The notes below the pieces were generated by a model, which saw only the letters and a program-made list of their open reading frames with translations, made no database searches and was not told the origin of the DNA. Made by a program: the position numbers and the translations under genes. A DNA stretch of 64,000 nt, taken from assembly GCA_964628385.1 (NCBI GenBank), contig CAZVOD010000006.1, positions 48,405-112,404 of the forward strand, written 5' to 3'. The stretch comes from JANQPA01 sp964628385. Lineage in GTDB: Bacteria; Bacteroidota; Bacteroidia; Chitinophagales; Saprospiraceae. Positions 7,614 to 17,061 of the stretch are shown here, in pieces; the stretch's first letter is position 1, and the number at the start of each line of letters is the position of its first letter.

Positions 7614-9422
7614 TTATCTGGTTCTTTCAAATTCGTCGATAATATCTCCCTGCAGATTGTACACTTTTAAGGATATCTTTTCATCTTCAAGAAAGAAACG
7701 ACCAAAATGATGTTCTTTCTTTACTACATCCATTTGGGGGAACTCAGAAGAAGCAGCCTCGTTTAGCTGGCCACCGGCACCGCCCATCACCAGGAAGGTT
7801 GTTTTTTGAGAACCATAAGTTTTGGTTAAGCGCTCGTAATCGTGAGAATGGCCCGAAAGTACAAAATCAATTCTTGCCGGCTCCGCCAGGCGATCGATAA
7901 TATTCTTTATAAAAGCATCCCCGTGGTAATCCGCTCTTCCCTGCGCATAAGGCGGCTGATGAATTAACAGAAAGCGCCAGTCGGCCGAGCGCCAGTCTTC
8001 AGAAGCCAATTGCTCCTCCAGCCATTCTCCTTGCTCCTGATCAATGCCTGCGGGGAAATTCTTGTTGGGGTCAAGAACAATAAAGGCCGCATATGTAGCG
8101 CGCCAGGAATAATAAGTGCGGTTCTGGTTGTTGTTTCTCAAATAACTAATGAAAGGAACAGGAATCAGATCATTGTAAAATCCTTTATAATCCTGATTAC
8201 CCGGGATCATATACAGCGGAGTAGTCTTGGTGACCGGAGCCAGCGTGGCAAAAAAGTCCAGCCAGTTCTCTTTCTTGCCACCATCATTAACAAGGTCACC
8301 CAGGCCTACAGTGAAAGCATCTTGCCTCTTACCCATCTGTTGGGTAAGTTGACAAAACACCTCCCAGTTGTTTTCACTATCACCCCAAACAGAGAAAGAA
8401 TAACTAAGCTGATTGGTTGGCGCTTTCATGTTGAAAATGGATTTAGCCCTACTGTCGCTAACTTCCACTTCGTAAAGGATACCTGGCTCGAAAAGATCAG
8501 TTCTGACCTCACAAAGCAAATCATTTCGCTGCTCGCATAAAAAGCGGTTGGGAATTTGACGTTGCGTATCCATCCAGTCTAACTTTGTGGAAGTAGCCGT
8601 AGATCTTTCGTAAAGAATGGTATACTCTACAAAGCCGGTTTTTTGTAAAAAAGGATCAATCAAAAGCGGTGCAAAAAAGCGTTCGGGGGCCCTCAGTGCA
8701 TCCGGGGTCTGAGTTTGTAGGGCCGTAATGACCTCATCTGCCATACCCTTGTTCAAGGAACTGGCATTAACGGCCTGGCGAACCAGTTTCTTGGACATGA
8801 TCTCCAGGAAAATAGCCCTTTGACGAGTGCTGAACTCGCCCTCGGTTAGCATTTCTACTTTTTTCAACCCTCCAGTCATAGAATTATTCAGTACCCGAAT
8901 ATCTATTCTGATTGGTTCCGGCTTGGGATTGACGGGATAAAAATCGCCTAACACCGGATAGATTAGCTGATCATTCTGAAAGACCTGAGCACCATCATTT
9001 GCTTCTATTCTGAGCAGCGACGGCTCGGTAACTGAAATTTCCTTGCTGTACCACATCGTGCTACGAGGCTTAAAGACCTCATGCGGCAGTGACTCAACTA
9101 CTGAATCAAGTCTGGGCCTTTGTCCAATACTAACTTTGACGCCATTAGCCGGATTGCCGCTACTGTAGCTCCATGATCCCTCCACATCCGGGTAATCATT
9201 CTGCGAGAAATCCAGGCCCTGAAAAACTTTTACAATTCTCAGTTTTAGAGGGTTAGCCAGGCTGTCACGATCCACAAAAAAGGGAATCTCCATGCTGGCG
9301 ACTTCAGCCGGTAGTTCAACTTTTGGGGCCGCTTCTTCGCTGGAGGTACCCGTATTTTGGCAGGCTGTAGCGATTAAAAAGACAAGAAGAACCAACAGTA
9401 AGGTATTGCTCAAATGTTGCAT
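7614..9422 (-). CDS. Calcineurin-type metallophosphoesterase lipoprotein
   Basis: About 602 residues from the chosen ATG at 9422, which gives a compact lipoprotein signal (MQHLSNTLLLVLL... IATAC). A longer frame opens at 9494 but would bury that signal and run across a dispersed repeat at 9448-9481. Metal-site motifs are in order: GDSENNW, GDLVNDGG, GNQDYKG, LIHQPPY and GHSHDYER. The ~330-residue N-terminal part looks like beta-sandwich domains, as in purple-acid-phosphatase-like secreted enzymes. Probably an outer-membrane or periplasmic phosphatase working with the phosphodiesterase-like gene downstream; the substrate cannot be deduced. Confidence 0.82.
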   Translation of the reverse strand: MQHLSNTLLLVLLVFLIATACQNTGTSSEEAAPKVELPAEVASMEIPFFVDRDSLANPLKLRIVKVFQGLDFSQNDYPDVEGSWSYSSGNPANGVKVSIGQRPRLDSVVESLPHEVFKPRSTMWYSKEISVTEPSLLRIEANDGAQVFQNDQLIYPVLGDFYPVNPKPEPIRIDIRVLNNSMTGGLKKVEMLTEGEFSTRQRAIFLEIMSKKLVRQAVNASSLNKGMADEVITALQTQTPDALRAPERFFAPLLIDPFLQKTGFVEYTILYERSTATSTKLDWMDTQRQIPNRFLCEQRNDLLCEVRTDLFEPGILYEVEVSDSRAKSIFNMKAPTNQLSYSFSVWGDSENNWEVFCQLTQQMGKRQDAFTVGLGDLVNDGGKKENWLDFFATLAPVTKTTPLYMIPGNQDYKGFYNDLIPVPFISYLRNNNQNRTYYSWRATYAAFIVLDPNKNFPAGIDQEQGEWLEEQLASEDWRSADWRFLLIHQPPYAQGRADYHGDAFIKNIIDRLAEPARIDFVLSGHSHDYERLTKTYGSQKTTFLVMGGAGGQLNEAASSEFPQMDVVKKEHHFGRFFLEDEKISLKVYNLQGDIIDEFERTR

Positions 9423-9447
9423 ATGGTCAATTTTTCTAAGTATTTTA

Positions 9448-9481
9448 GACTCGTTTCGCAGGGAGTAGAATAGTGGAAAAA
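9448..9481 (+). repeat. Dispersed motif copy 1 (GACTCGTTTCGCAGG)
   Basis: A 34-bp stretch nearly identical to one at 48628-48660: both read G-CTYGTTTCG-AGG followed by GTAGAATAGTGG and an A-rich end. Shorter relatives lie at 21799-21814, 47255-47269 and 47300-47314. Nature unknown. Confidence 0.5.
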
Positions 9482-9728
9482 TAACCAATTTCAACCTGTT
9501 TTAATACCCGCGGAGCCAGTCTTTTGAAGGCTATACCACCGATTGATGATATAGCCTGACGGTTTTTATCTCTGCAAAAATACGCTAATGTGAGCAACTG
9601 ACCATTTTTCTCCGGATCAATTAATAGAATTTTTTGGAAATTTATTTTTTGTATCCTTTAGCCTAAATGCTATCTTTTAATAAATAATTGTTAATTTAAG
9701 AAGATTATAAACCACCAAAAATATTAGT

Positions 9729-12700
9729 ATGTTAAAAAAACTGCTTCCTTTGCTGTTTTTCAGCTTGTTGTGTGTCGGTATACAGGCACAAGAAGATAAC
9801 AAAGAAGAAAAATCACCACTTACCGAACAGACCTTTATGGAGCTAAAGTTCCGGAATATTGGCCCCGGGTTTGCTTCTGGTCGTATTGCCGATATAGCTG
9901 TTCATCCTGAGAATGATAATGTCTGGTATGTTGCTGTTGGCTCAGGAGGCGTATGGGTGACCCGGAACGCCGGAATAACCTGGAAGCCTATTTTTGATAA
10001 GTACAGCTCCTATTCAACAGGGTGTATTACGATTGATTCTAATAACCCCAATATTATCTGGTTGGGTACCGGAGAAAATGTAGGTGGCCGCCACGTAGGC
10101 TACGGAGATGGTATTTATTGTAGTAAAGATGGAGGAAAAAGCTGGAAAAATATGGGCTTGAAGGCCTCTGAGCATATTTCAGAGATTATTGTCCATCCGG
10201 AGAATTCTAATGTCATCTGGGTTGCGGTTCAGGGACCACTGTGGAACAAAGGTGGTGAAAGAGGCTTCTACAAGTCAGTAGATGGAGGAGCGACCTGGAA
10301 GAAAACCTTGGGTGATGAAGAATGGACAGGAGTGACAGATATTGCCATGGACCCCCGCAACCCGGATTTGCTTTATGCAGCCACTTGGCAGCGGCACCGT
10401 ACAGTGGCCGCCTACATGGGAGGTGGTCCAAAATCAGGTATACATCGCAGTGATGACGGCGGCGAAACCTGGACAGAACTCAACCGTGGCCTTCCCAGTG
10501 GGAATAAAGGTAAAATAGGCATTGCTATCTCTCCACAACAACCTGACATTATTTATGCTGCTGTAGAGTTAGACCGTACCAGGGGGGCTGTATACAAATC
10601 GATGGATAGCGGAGCTTCATGGACGAAGCAGTCGAATACAGTTTCGGGAGGCACGGGGCCTCATTATTACCAAGAACTATATGCTTCTCCTCACCATTTC
10701 GACAGAATTTATCTAATGAATGTGAGGATTCTGGTAAGTGATGATGGTGGTAAGAACTTTTCTACCATGAAAGAGACAAATAAACATTCTGATAATCACG
10801 CTATGGCTTTCCACTCTGATGATCCTGACTATCTTCTGATCGGATGTGACGGAGGAATATATGAGTCGTTTGATCACGCTCAGAACTGGCGCTACTTTGA
10901 TAACCTGCCAGTCACGCAATATTACAAAGTAGCAGTTGATGATGCAAAGCCCTTCTACAATATCTATGGTGGAACTCAGGATAATGGCTCTCAGGGAGGA
11001 CCCAGCCGCACTGATAAAAGGGCCGGAATTCGAAATGCTGATTGGTATCAAACACTTTTTGCCGACGGCCACCAGTCTGCCACAGAGCCTGGCAACCCCG
11101 ATATTATCTATGCGGAGACGCAGCAGGGAGGGCTACATCGTGTGGATGTAACTACTGGTGATCAGGTAAATATTCAGCCACAGCCACGGGAAGGAGAGCC
11201 TTTTGAACGGTTCAACTGGGATGCTCCCATCCTGGTGAGTCCGCATTTTCCTCAGCGTTTGTATTTTGCTTCTTACCGGGTGTGGCGTTCTGATAATCGC
11301 GGTGATAGCTGGGAGCCGATTTCTGAAGATTTGACCCGCAATGAAGAGCGGATCACCTTGCCTATTATGGGTGGGCAGCAGAGCTGGGATTCTCCATGGG
11401 ATGTCGGGGCAATGTCTAATTACAATACGATTACTTCTCTTGCAGAATCTCCTTTGCAGGAGGGCTTAATATATGCCGGAACGGATGACGGCATCATTCA
11501 GATAACAGAAGATGGGGGGCAGAACTGGCGCAAGATAATGGTCAGCGAGCTTCTCGGAGTACCAGAGCGCGCTTTCGTCAATGATATCAGAGCAGATTTA
11601 CACGATGCCAATACCGTTTATGTAGCCCTTGATAACCACAAAGAAGGAGACTATACGCCCTATCTTTTTAAAAGCAGCGATAGAGGGCAATCATGGACAT
11701 CTATAGCTGCTAATCTTCCCGACAGGCATCTGGTATGGAGAACCGTACAGGATCATATAAAGCCCAACTTAATGTTTGCTGCTACCGAATTTGGTATCTT
11801 CTTTACGCCCGATGGCGGTGGCCAATGGATAGAACTAAGAGGTGGAGTACCTACTATTTCTTTTCGGGATATTACCATTCAGCGTAGAGAAAATGACCTG
11901 GTAGCCGCTTCTTTTGGCCGAGGATTCTTTGTATTAGATGATTATAGTGCACTTCGTGAAATTACTGAGGAAAGCTTGGAAAAAGAGGCGATGCTTTTCG
12001 ATACCCGCAGGGCTTGGTGGTTTAATCCAAGAAGTACAGAAATCGATCCGGGAGCGAATTTCTGGACGGCTGACAACCCTCCGCACGGCGCTGTATTTAC
12101 CTATTACTTAAAAGAAAGTGCTACTTCTATGGCGGCCGAAAGAAAAAAAGAAGAGGCCAGGCTAAAGAAAGAGGGTAAAGATATTCCATTTCCCGGATGG
12201 GAGGCTTTAAATGCAGAGATGGAAGAAGAGGCAGATAAAGTAGTTTTTACCATAAAAGACAGTGATGGTGAAGTTGTCAGAAAGTTGGAAGCACCGGTTA
12301 GAAAGGGAATTCATCGTATTGTTTGGGATATGACGCATGCTCCTGCAGGGCCTGTAAGTGTGCGAAGCCGCAAAAATAGCAGTGGCTTACCGGCTACGCC
12401 CGGCACATACACAGTGAGTATGTCTTTGAGTCAAAACGGTCAGGCTACTCCACTGGCGGATCCCAAAACTTTTGAAATGAAGCGCTTGTATCCGGGGGCT
12501 TTGGAGCCTATGGATGATGAGGCTATTGCAGCCTTCAGAGAGGATGTCGAGGATTTGAGTTCCAAAATGGGCATGATGAATACCATCATGAACGAATCCG
12601 TGAACCGCGTGAAAGCTATGGAAACTGCTTTGGCCAGAGCCGCTACTGAACCGGGCGAGATGGATGAAAAGCTATTTCAGGTGAAAAAAAGAATGATGGC

Positions 12701-12983
12701 TTTAAACAAAAAAATGAACGGCCGCGATGTGAGGAGCGAAATCGGTGAGCGGACTAATCTTACGGCGAGTTCCAGAATGTGGACGGCCTACCGGGGGCTT
12801 AGAAGTACTCATGGACCGACAGCCACTCAAAAAGTCAGCCTTGAATTAGCCAAAAAAGAAATAGCACAAATAGAAACAGAACTAATGGAAATAAAGCAAA
12901 CTGTTATTCCTGCAATGGAAAAAGAGCTAATGAATATCGGTGCCCCGTGGATAGAAGGAGGGGTATTACCCGGTAAAAATTAG
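9729..12983 (+). CDS. Sortilin/VPS10-like BNR-repeat propeller protein
   Basis: A 1084-residue secreted protein with a signal peptide ending in AQEDN (cleavage near residue 20). At least ten Asp-box/BNR repeats of the S-x-D-x-G-x-x-W type can be read (for example SKDGGKSW, SVDGGATW, SDDGGETW, SMDSGASW, TEDGGQNW, SSDRGQSW), consistent with two beta-propellers as in sortilin/VPS10 proteins. After about residue 750 there is a GWxFNPR-type segment, a beta-sandwich and an alpha-helical C-terminal region with many Met and Glu. Annotated relatives are often called glycosyl hydrolase, but no sialidase active site is evident. Role unknown. A hairpin terminator follows. Confidence 0.82.
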   Translation: MLKKLLPLLFFSLLCVGIQAQEDNKEEKSPLTEQTFMELKFRNIGPGFASGRIADIAVHPENDNVWYVAVGSGGVWVTRNAGITWKPIFDKYSSYSTGCITIDSNNPNIIWLGTGENVGGRHVGYGDGIYCSKDGGKSWKNMGLKASEHISEIIVHPENSNVIWVAVQGPLWNKGGERGFYKSVDGGATWKKTLGDEEWTGVTDIAMDPRNPDLLYAATWQRHRTVAAYMGGGPKSGIHRSDDGGETWTELNRGLPSGNKGKIGIAISPQQPDIIYAAVELDRTRGAVYKSMDSGASWTKQSNTVSGGTGPHYYQELYASPHHFDRIYLMNVRILVSDDGGKNFSTMKETNKHSDNHAMAFHSDDPDYLLIGCDGGIYESFDHAQNWRYFDNLPVTQYYKVAVDDAKPFYNIYGGTQDNGSQGGPSRTDKRAGIRNADWYQTLFADGHQSATEPGNPDIIYAETQQGGLHRVDVTTGDQVNIQPQPREGEPFERFNWDAPILVSPHFPQRLYFASYRVWRSDNRGDSWEPISEDLTRNEERITLPIMGGQQSWDSPWDVGAMSNYNTITSLAESPLQEGLIYAGTDDGIIQITEDGGQNWRKIMVSELLGVPERAFVNDIRADLHDANTVYVALDNHKEGDYTPYLFKSSDRGQSWTSIAANLPDRHLVWRTVQDHIKPNLMFAATEFGIFFTPDGGGQWIELRGGVPTISFRDITIQRRENDLVAASFGRGFFVLDDYSALREITEESLEKEAMLFDTRRAWWFNPRSTEIDPGANFWTADNPPHGAVFTYYLKESATSMAAERKKEEARLKKEGKDIPFPGWEALNAEMEEEADKVVFTIKDSDGEVVRKLEAPVRKGIHRIVWDMTHAPAGPVSVRSRKNSSGLPATPGTYTVSMSLSQNGQATPLADPKTFEMKRLYPGALEPMDDEAIAAFREDVEDLSSKMGMMNTIMNESVNRVKAMETALARAATEPGEMDEKLFQVKKRMMALNKKMNGRDVRSEIGERTNLTASSRMWTAYRGLRSTHGPTATQKVSLELAKKEIAQIETELMEIKQTVIPAMEKELMNIGAPWIEGGVLPGKN

Positions 12984-13015
12984 TAGACGCTAAGATAAAC
13001 GTCTGTACATTTTCA

Positions 13016-13060
13016 GGGGGATCGCTCTGGCCTTAAGTTAGAGTTTGGCGATCCCCCTTA
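13016..13060 (+). terminator. Hairpin terminator after the BNR protein
   Basis: Perfect 10-bp arms GGGGGATCGC (13016-13025) and GCGATCCCCC (13048-13057), followed by a T-rich stretch. It begins 33 bp after the stop codon at 12983. It lies just before the DMT transporter gene at 13076, so it separates the two transcripts. Confidence 0.7.
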
Positions 13061-13075
13061 TATTTATTCTTACTC

Positions 13076-13975
13076 ATGCGAATTCGTGCGCTCCTTTCTG
13101 CGATTGGTTTTTCTGTTTTTTGGGCCACTACGGGCGTAACTGTACGACTGATTGGAGATTTCTCGCCTTTACTGATTGCGGCTTTCCGCTGTCTTTTTGC
13201 TTTGTGCTTACTCGTACCGGTTGTGCTTTGGCAAAAGGGGTTCCGGCCATTTTTTGCTCAATTTTTCAGTACTCCCAGCCAAAGTATGGGCCTGGCAGCT
13301 ATAATGATCAGTTATATCTTGACCGTAGTGATTTCCTATCAATTGGCTCCGGTAGCGGATGTCGTGCTCATCAATGGTGCTTCACCAATCTTTGTTTTGT
13401 TTTATAAAAAAATTAAAGGTCTGACAATTAATAAATACGAGGTTTGGGGGGGAATAACTGCTCTACTGGGGCTTTTTATTGTGGTATTACCGGGCTTATT
13501 TGAAACGACCAGCAGCATGCCTTACAAACCCATTGGCCTGGCCGTGGGACTGCTTTCGAGCCTGCTCATATCAGCTTATGCTATTTTGTACTACGAGTTG
13601 GCATTGAAAGGAGTGAGTCCTGATGTTTTTGTGTTAAATGTGACAATATTTGTCGTCGGTACACTCCTTTTCTCTTCTCTTTACCTGCTCATTTCCAGGA
13701 CGGCTCCGATTCAAGATTTGTCGGCTGATAGCTTTGCGCTACTTTTTTTCCTCGGCGTTTGCTCAACAGCCCTGCCAACGATCTGCTACAGTATGGCTTC
13801 CAGTAAGCTACCGCCCTTGATTACAACATCGTTTCGTTTACTCACTCCTATTTTAGCTGCCGGTTTTGCTTTTTTATTATTTAAAGAAATCCCTGCTGCA
13901 AGCGTATTTCCGGGAGGAATTTTAATTATATTAGGTCTGGTTTTGATGACTTACCTTCCGGTAATCAAAAAATAG
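13076..13975 (+). CDS. EamA/DMT-family transporter
   Basis: A 299-residue inner-membrane protein with ten hydrophobic segments in two EamA-like halves. RALLSAIGFSVFWATTGV and ITALLGLFIVVLPG are typical of the first half; GVCSTALPTICYSMASSKLPP and LTPILAAGFAFLLFKEIPA of the second. Such proteins export metabolites or amino acids; the substrate is not predictable. The GTG of the following regulator gene is 10 bp downstream, so co-transcription is possible although the functions seem unrelated. Confidence 0.85.
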   Translation: MRIRALLSAIGFSVFWATTGVTVRLIGDFSPLLIAAFRCLFALCLLVPVVLWQKGFRPFFAQFFSTPSQSMGLAAIMISYILTVVISYQLAPVADVVLINGASPIFVLFYKKIKGLTINKYEVWGGITALLGLFIVVLPGLFETTSSMPYKPIGLAVGLLSSLLISAYAILYYELALKGVSPDVFVLNVTIFVVGTLLFSSLYLLISRTAPIQDLSADSFALLFFLGVCSTALPTICYSMASSKLPPLITTSFRLLTPILAAGFAFLLFKEIPAASVFPGGILIILGLVLMTYLPVIKK

Positions 13976-13985
13976 GATAACTACA

Positions 13986-16793
13986 GTGAATAAACTTTGG
14001 CGTAATTGGTTTAAAAACTTGAAAAAGCTCGATTATACATTTATTTTCTTAGGCCATATTTCTTTTGTATTTACCAGCTCAGCAACGGTTGATACCACAG
14101 AAATACCACAACTGATCAACTACCAGCGGCTAAGTATGCCCGCCTTCAACCAGGTATGGTCTGTAGATCAGGCTCCTTCACAATTCCTCTACTTTGGAAC
14201 GTCCGGCGGATTGCTGGAATACAATGGTACAGCATGGAGTACCTATGTCCTGCCCAACGGAACTATCTTGCGTTCGGTTAGCGTAGATGAACAGGGAAGA
14301 ATCTTCACCGGAGGCTTTGAAGAATTTGGTTTTTGGGAAACTGATACTGAAAAAGGCCTGATATACAGATCATTAACGGATTTGGTGGCCGAAGATCAAT
14401 TGGCCAATGAGCAAATCTGGAATATTATCCAAAGTGGTAAAGATGTATTTTTTCAATCTTTTGCCAGAATTTTTAAATATACCAACCACAAAATCGAAGT
14501 TATCTATCCGCCTGCCAATATCATGTTTGGAAGGCAGATCAATGAGCAGCTGTACTTCCCTTGCCTGGAAGATGGCTTATTTACCCTACAAGAGGATAAC
14601 CATTTTGAATTTGTAGAGGGTAGCGAGCGCTTTTACCAAATCAAAATCGAGTTATTGATTCCGTTAGGGGGAGAAAAACTACTGGTAGGTACCAAGAATG
14701 ATGGGCTTTATGTAAAGCAAAAAAATACTTTCGTACCTTTTAATACGCAACTCAATAAAAAGCTTTCGGAATACCAACTCAATAAAGGTATTCAACTATC
14801 GAATGGTGATTTGGCCCTGGGCACCGTCCTAAACGGCGTCTATATTGTGGACAAGACCGGAAGGATCAAGCACCATTACAACCGCAAAAATAGTTTGCAA
14901 AACAATACCATTCTTGCTCTGGAAGAGGATCATCTCGGCAATCTTTGGATTGGAACTGACAACGGTATCGACATGATAATGCTGCGATCGCCACTGCGTT
15001 TTTGTAGAGATCAACTGGGAGAAATCGGTACCGTTTATGCAGCCGCCAAATACGAAAGAGACCTTTATTTGGGTACCAACCAGGGCGTCTTTAGGAAAAA
15101 AGACCGATCTACCGCCTTTACTCTGGTAGAAGGGACACAGGGGCAAGTTTGGGATTTGAAAGTTATTGCCGGGCAGTTAATCTGCGGCCACAACCTCGGA
15201 ACATTCATGATCAATCCGGATGGTGATGCCGAGCTAATCTCAAAGATAACTGGAGGCTACACTTTACTGGCGCTGCCCAACAAGGGTGATCTGTTCATTC
15301 AGGGAACCTACACAGGGCTAGTACTTTTCAGGTTAAATGAAGCCGGGCAACTGCTTCTGTACAAGAAAATCGCGGGGTTTAATGAGCCTGCTAAATACCT
15401 GGCATTTGATAATCATGGCTCTTTGTGGGTAGCCCATTCAAATCGGGGTTTATTCAGGTTGCAGCTCAATGCGGACATGGATAGCCTGGTCAACGCGGTA
15501 GAATATACTCAAAGCGAGGGCTTACCGATGGAATACAAACTAAGAGTGATGGACTATAAAGAGAAAATCCTGGTAAAATCAGGCGCTCTCTTTTTGTACT
15601 ACGATGAGATAAAAGATCGTTTCGCTTCTGTTCAAGAGGACTTTTTCAATAGCGAATCTGATAATTTTATGCTTCTACCCGGCAAAGCAGAGGAATATTT
15701 CAAAGTTTTTGATAATCGGGTGGAGTGGACCCGGCAGGACACCCTGAGAAGAAATTTTAATATAACCCTGGTGCCGGGCGATCCATTTATACTCACTCAG
15801 GATTCCTCCTATCTGTTTTGTATTCAAAATGGATATGCGAGCCTGAGTCAGGCTAGTCTGGATAGGGGCGAAACGAAAGGCCACTCTAAAACCTGGGTCA
15901 CCTCCATAGTAACTCCTGACAGAACGATATTTCTTCAAAAAAAGAACAAGCAAGTTATTACCCTCAAGCCCGGCGAGAGGGATATGGATATTTATTTTAC
16001 CAATACCTCTTTTGGGCAGTTAAAAAATTATTGTATTCGCTTAAACGGATACAATACAGAATGGCAATCTACACAAAGCCAGCCGTTTATGCGCTTTACT
16101 AATCTGGAAGGCGGTACCTATGAACTTATAGCTCGTTCATCAGATAACACTGAAGAAGGCGCTATCCTGAATTTTGAAATACAATTACATTGGTACGAAA
16201 CCATCTGGGGGAAAGCTGGTATGGTATTCGCTTTTTTGAGTCTGGTTTATCTATTGTACCGTTGGCACAGGTATCGTTTGGTACAAATCGATCGTCAAAA
16301 AGAAAAACAACTTCAGGAAGAACGGATTAGAAATAATAACGAACTACTGAAAATAGAACTGGATAGTAAGAGAAAAGAGTTAGCCAACTCGGCGATTAAC
16401 CTGGTCAGGAAAAATGAACTGCTGATGGAAATGCGCGAAAAGCTACAGGCCCTGAGGAAAGAACATCGGGATATTGAGCGCAGTACAGCCTATAAAAGCC
16501 TAATCAAACTCATTGATCAAAGTAGAAGTTCCGAACAAGACCTCGCTTTATTTGATGAAAGCTTTGAAGAAATTCATGATTCTTTTTATAAAAAACTCAA
16601 AGATGACTTTTCTGATCTCACTCCTGGTGACTTAAGGCTTGCCGCTTACCTTAAAATGAATCTTACTTCTAAAGAAATTGCGCCTCTTTTGAATATCTCC
16701 GTCCGGGGCGTCGAAAATAAACGCTATCGACTTCGAAAAAAATTAAACCTGTCTGCAGATGACAATCTCACAGAATTCATCATGCAATTGTAG
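13986..16793 (+). CDS. Propeller / Y_Y_Y / LuxR-type HTH membrane regulator
   Basis: A 935-residue one-component sensor-regulator starting at GTG. A signal-anchor-like segment (residues ~17-33) precedes seven-blade-type propeller repeats of the kind seen in hybrid two-component sensors (LWIGTDNGIDMI, LYLGTNQGVF, LWVAHSNRGLF). A Y_Y_Y-like beta-sandwich comes next at about 655-735, then one transmembrane helix (741-763), a basic coiled coil (about 770-850) and a C-terminal LuxR/GerE-type HTH (LTPGDLRLAAYLKMNLTSKEIA then RGVENKRYRLRKKL). It has no histidine kinase or receiver domain. The position just upstream of the polysaccharide locus suggests it senses a glycan outside and activates these genes, as SusR-type regulators do. 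Confidence 0.82.
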   Translation: MNKLWRNWFKNLKKLDYTFIFLGHISFVFTSSATVDTTEIPQLINYQRLSMPAFNQVWSVDQAPSQFLYFGTSGGLLEYNGTAWSTYVLPNGTILRSVSVDEQGRIFTGGFEEFGFWETDTEKGLIYRSLTDLVAEDQLANEQIWNIIQSGKDVFFQSFARIFKYTNHKIEVIYPPANIMFGRQINEQLYFPCLEDGLFTLQEDNHFEFVEGSERFYQIKIELLIPLGGEKLLVGTKNDGLYVKQKNTFVPFNTQLNKKLSEYQLNKGIQLSNGDLALGTVLNGVYIVDKTGRIKHHYNRKNSLQNNTILALEEDHLGNLWIGTDNGIDMIMLRSPLRFCRDQLGEIGTVYAAAKYERDLYLGTNQGVFRKKDRSTAFTLVEGTQGQVWDLKVIAGQLICGHNLGTFMINPDGDAELISKITGGYTLLALPNKGDLFIQGTYTGLVLFRLNEAGQLLLYKKIAGFNEPAKYLAFDNHGSLWVAHSNRGLFRLQLNADMDSLVNAVEYTQSEGLPMEYKLRVMDYKEKILVKSGALFLYYDEIKDRFASVQEDFFNSESDNFMLLPGKAEEYFKVFDNRVEWTRQDTLRRNFNITLVPGDPFILTQDSSYLFCIQNGYASLSQASLDRGETKGHSKTWVTSIVTPDRTIFLQKKNKQVITLKPGERDMDIYFTNTSFGQLKNYCIRLNGYNTEWQSTQSQPFMRFTNLEGGTYELIARSSDNTEEGAILNFEIQLHWYETIWGKAGMVFAFLSLVYLLYRWHRYRLVQIDRQKEKQLQEERIRNNNELLKIELDSKRKELANSAINLVRKNELLMEMREKLQALRKEHRDIERSTAYKSLIKLIDQSRSSEQDLALFDESFEEIHDSFYKKLKDDFSDLTPGDLRLAAYLKMNLTSKEIAPLLNISVRGVENKRYRLRKKLNLSADDNLTEFIMQL

Positions 16794-17061
16794 TCCAGGC
16801 CTTGGGATTGTAATTAATAGTCAAATCCGGATTGTTTTAATCTTTTTGTTAAAAGTAGCGCTATCAGGATAAAGAAAAATAGCCCATAGATGCGTTATAG
16901 CCTCATTTTAACCTCATGGTGTAGTAATAGTGAGGTAAGGTTCTTTTATATTTCCTTTAATTTAAACATATTTGTTTCGGAAAATAATTTCAGGCAAGAT
17001 TAAATTTTGTCTGGCAAAAAGGTGTTCGAAAAGGCTTTTGTAGCCGGAAAGAAAAAATTGA
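16794..17061. other. Putative promoter/operator region of the polysaccharide locus
   Basis: A 268-bp AT-rich gap between the regulator and the first glycanase gene. It contains a direct repeat CCTCAT-5-CCTCAT near 16903-16919 and, 14 bp on, TGAGGT, which can pair with ACCTCA. This could be an operator for the upstream HTH protein; no promoter consensus is convincing. Confidence 0.3.

Noticed and set aside
9422..9494. Longer N-terminus of the phosphoesterase
   Set aside because: It would bury a clear lipoprotein signal and translate a dispersed repeat copy.
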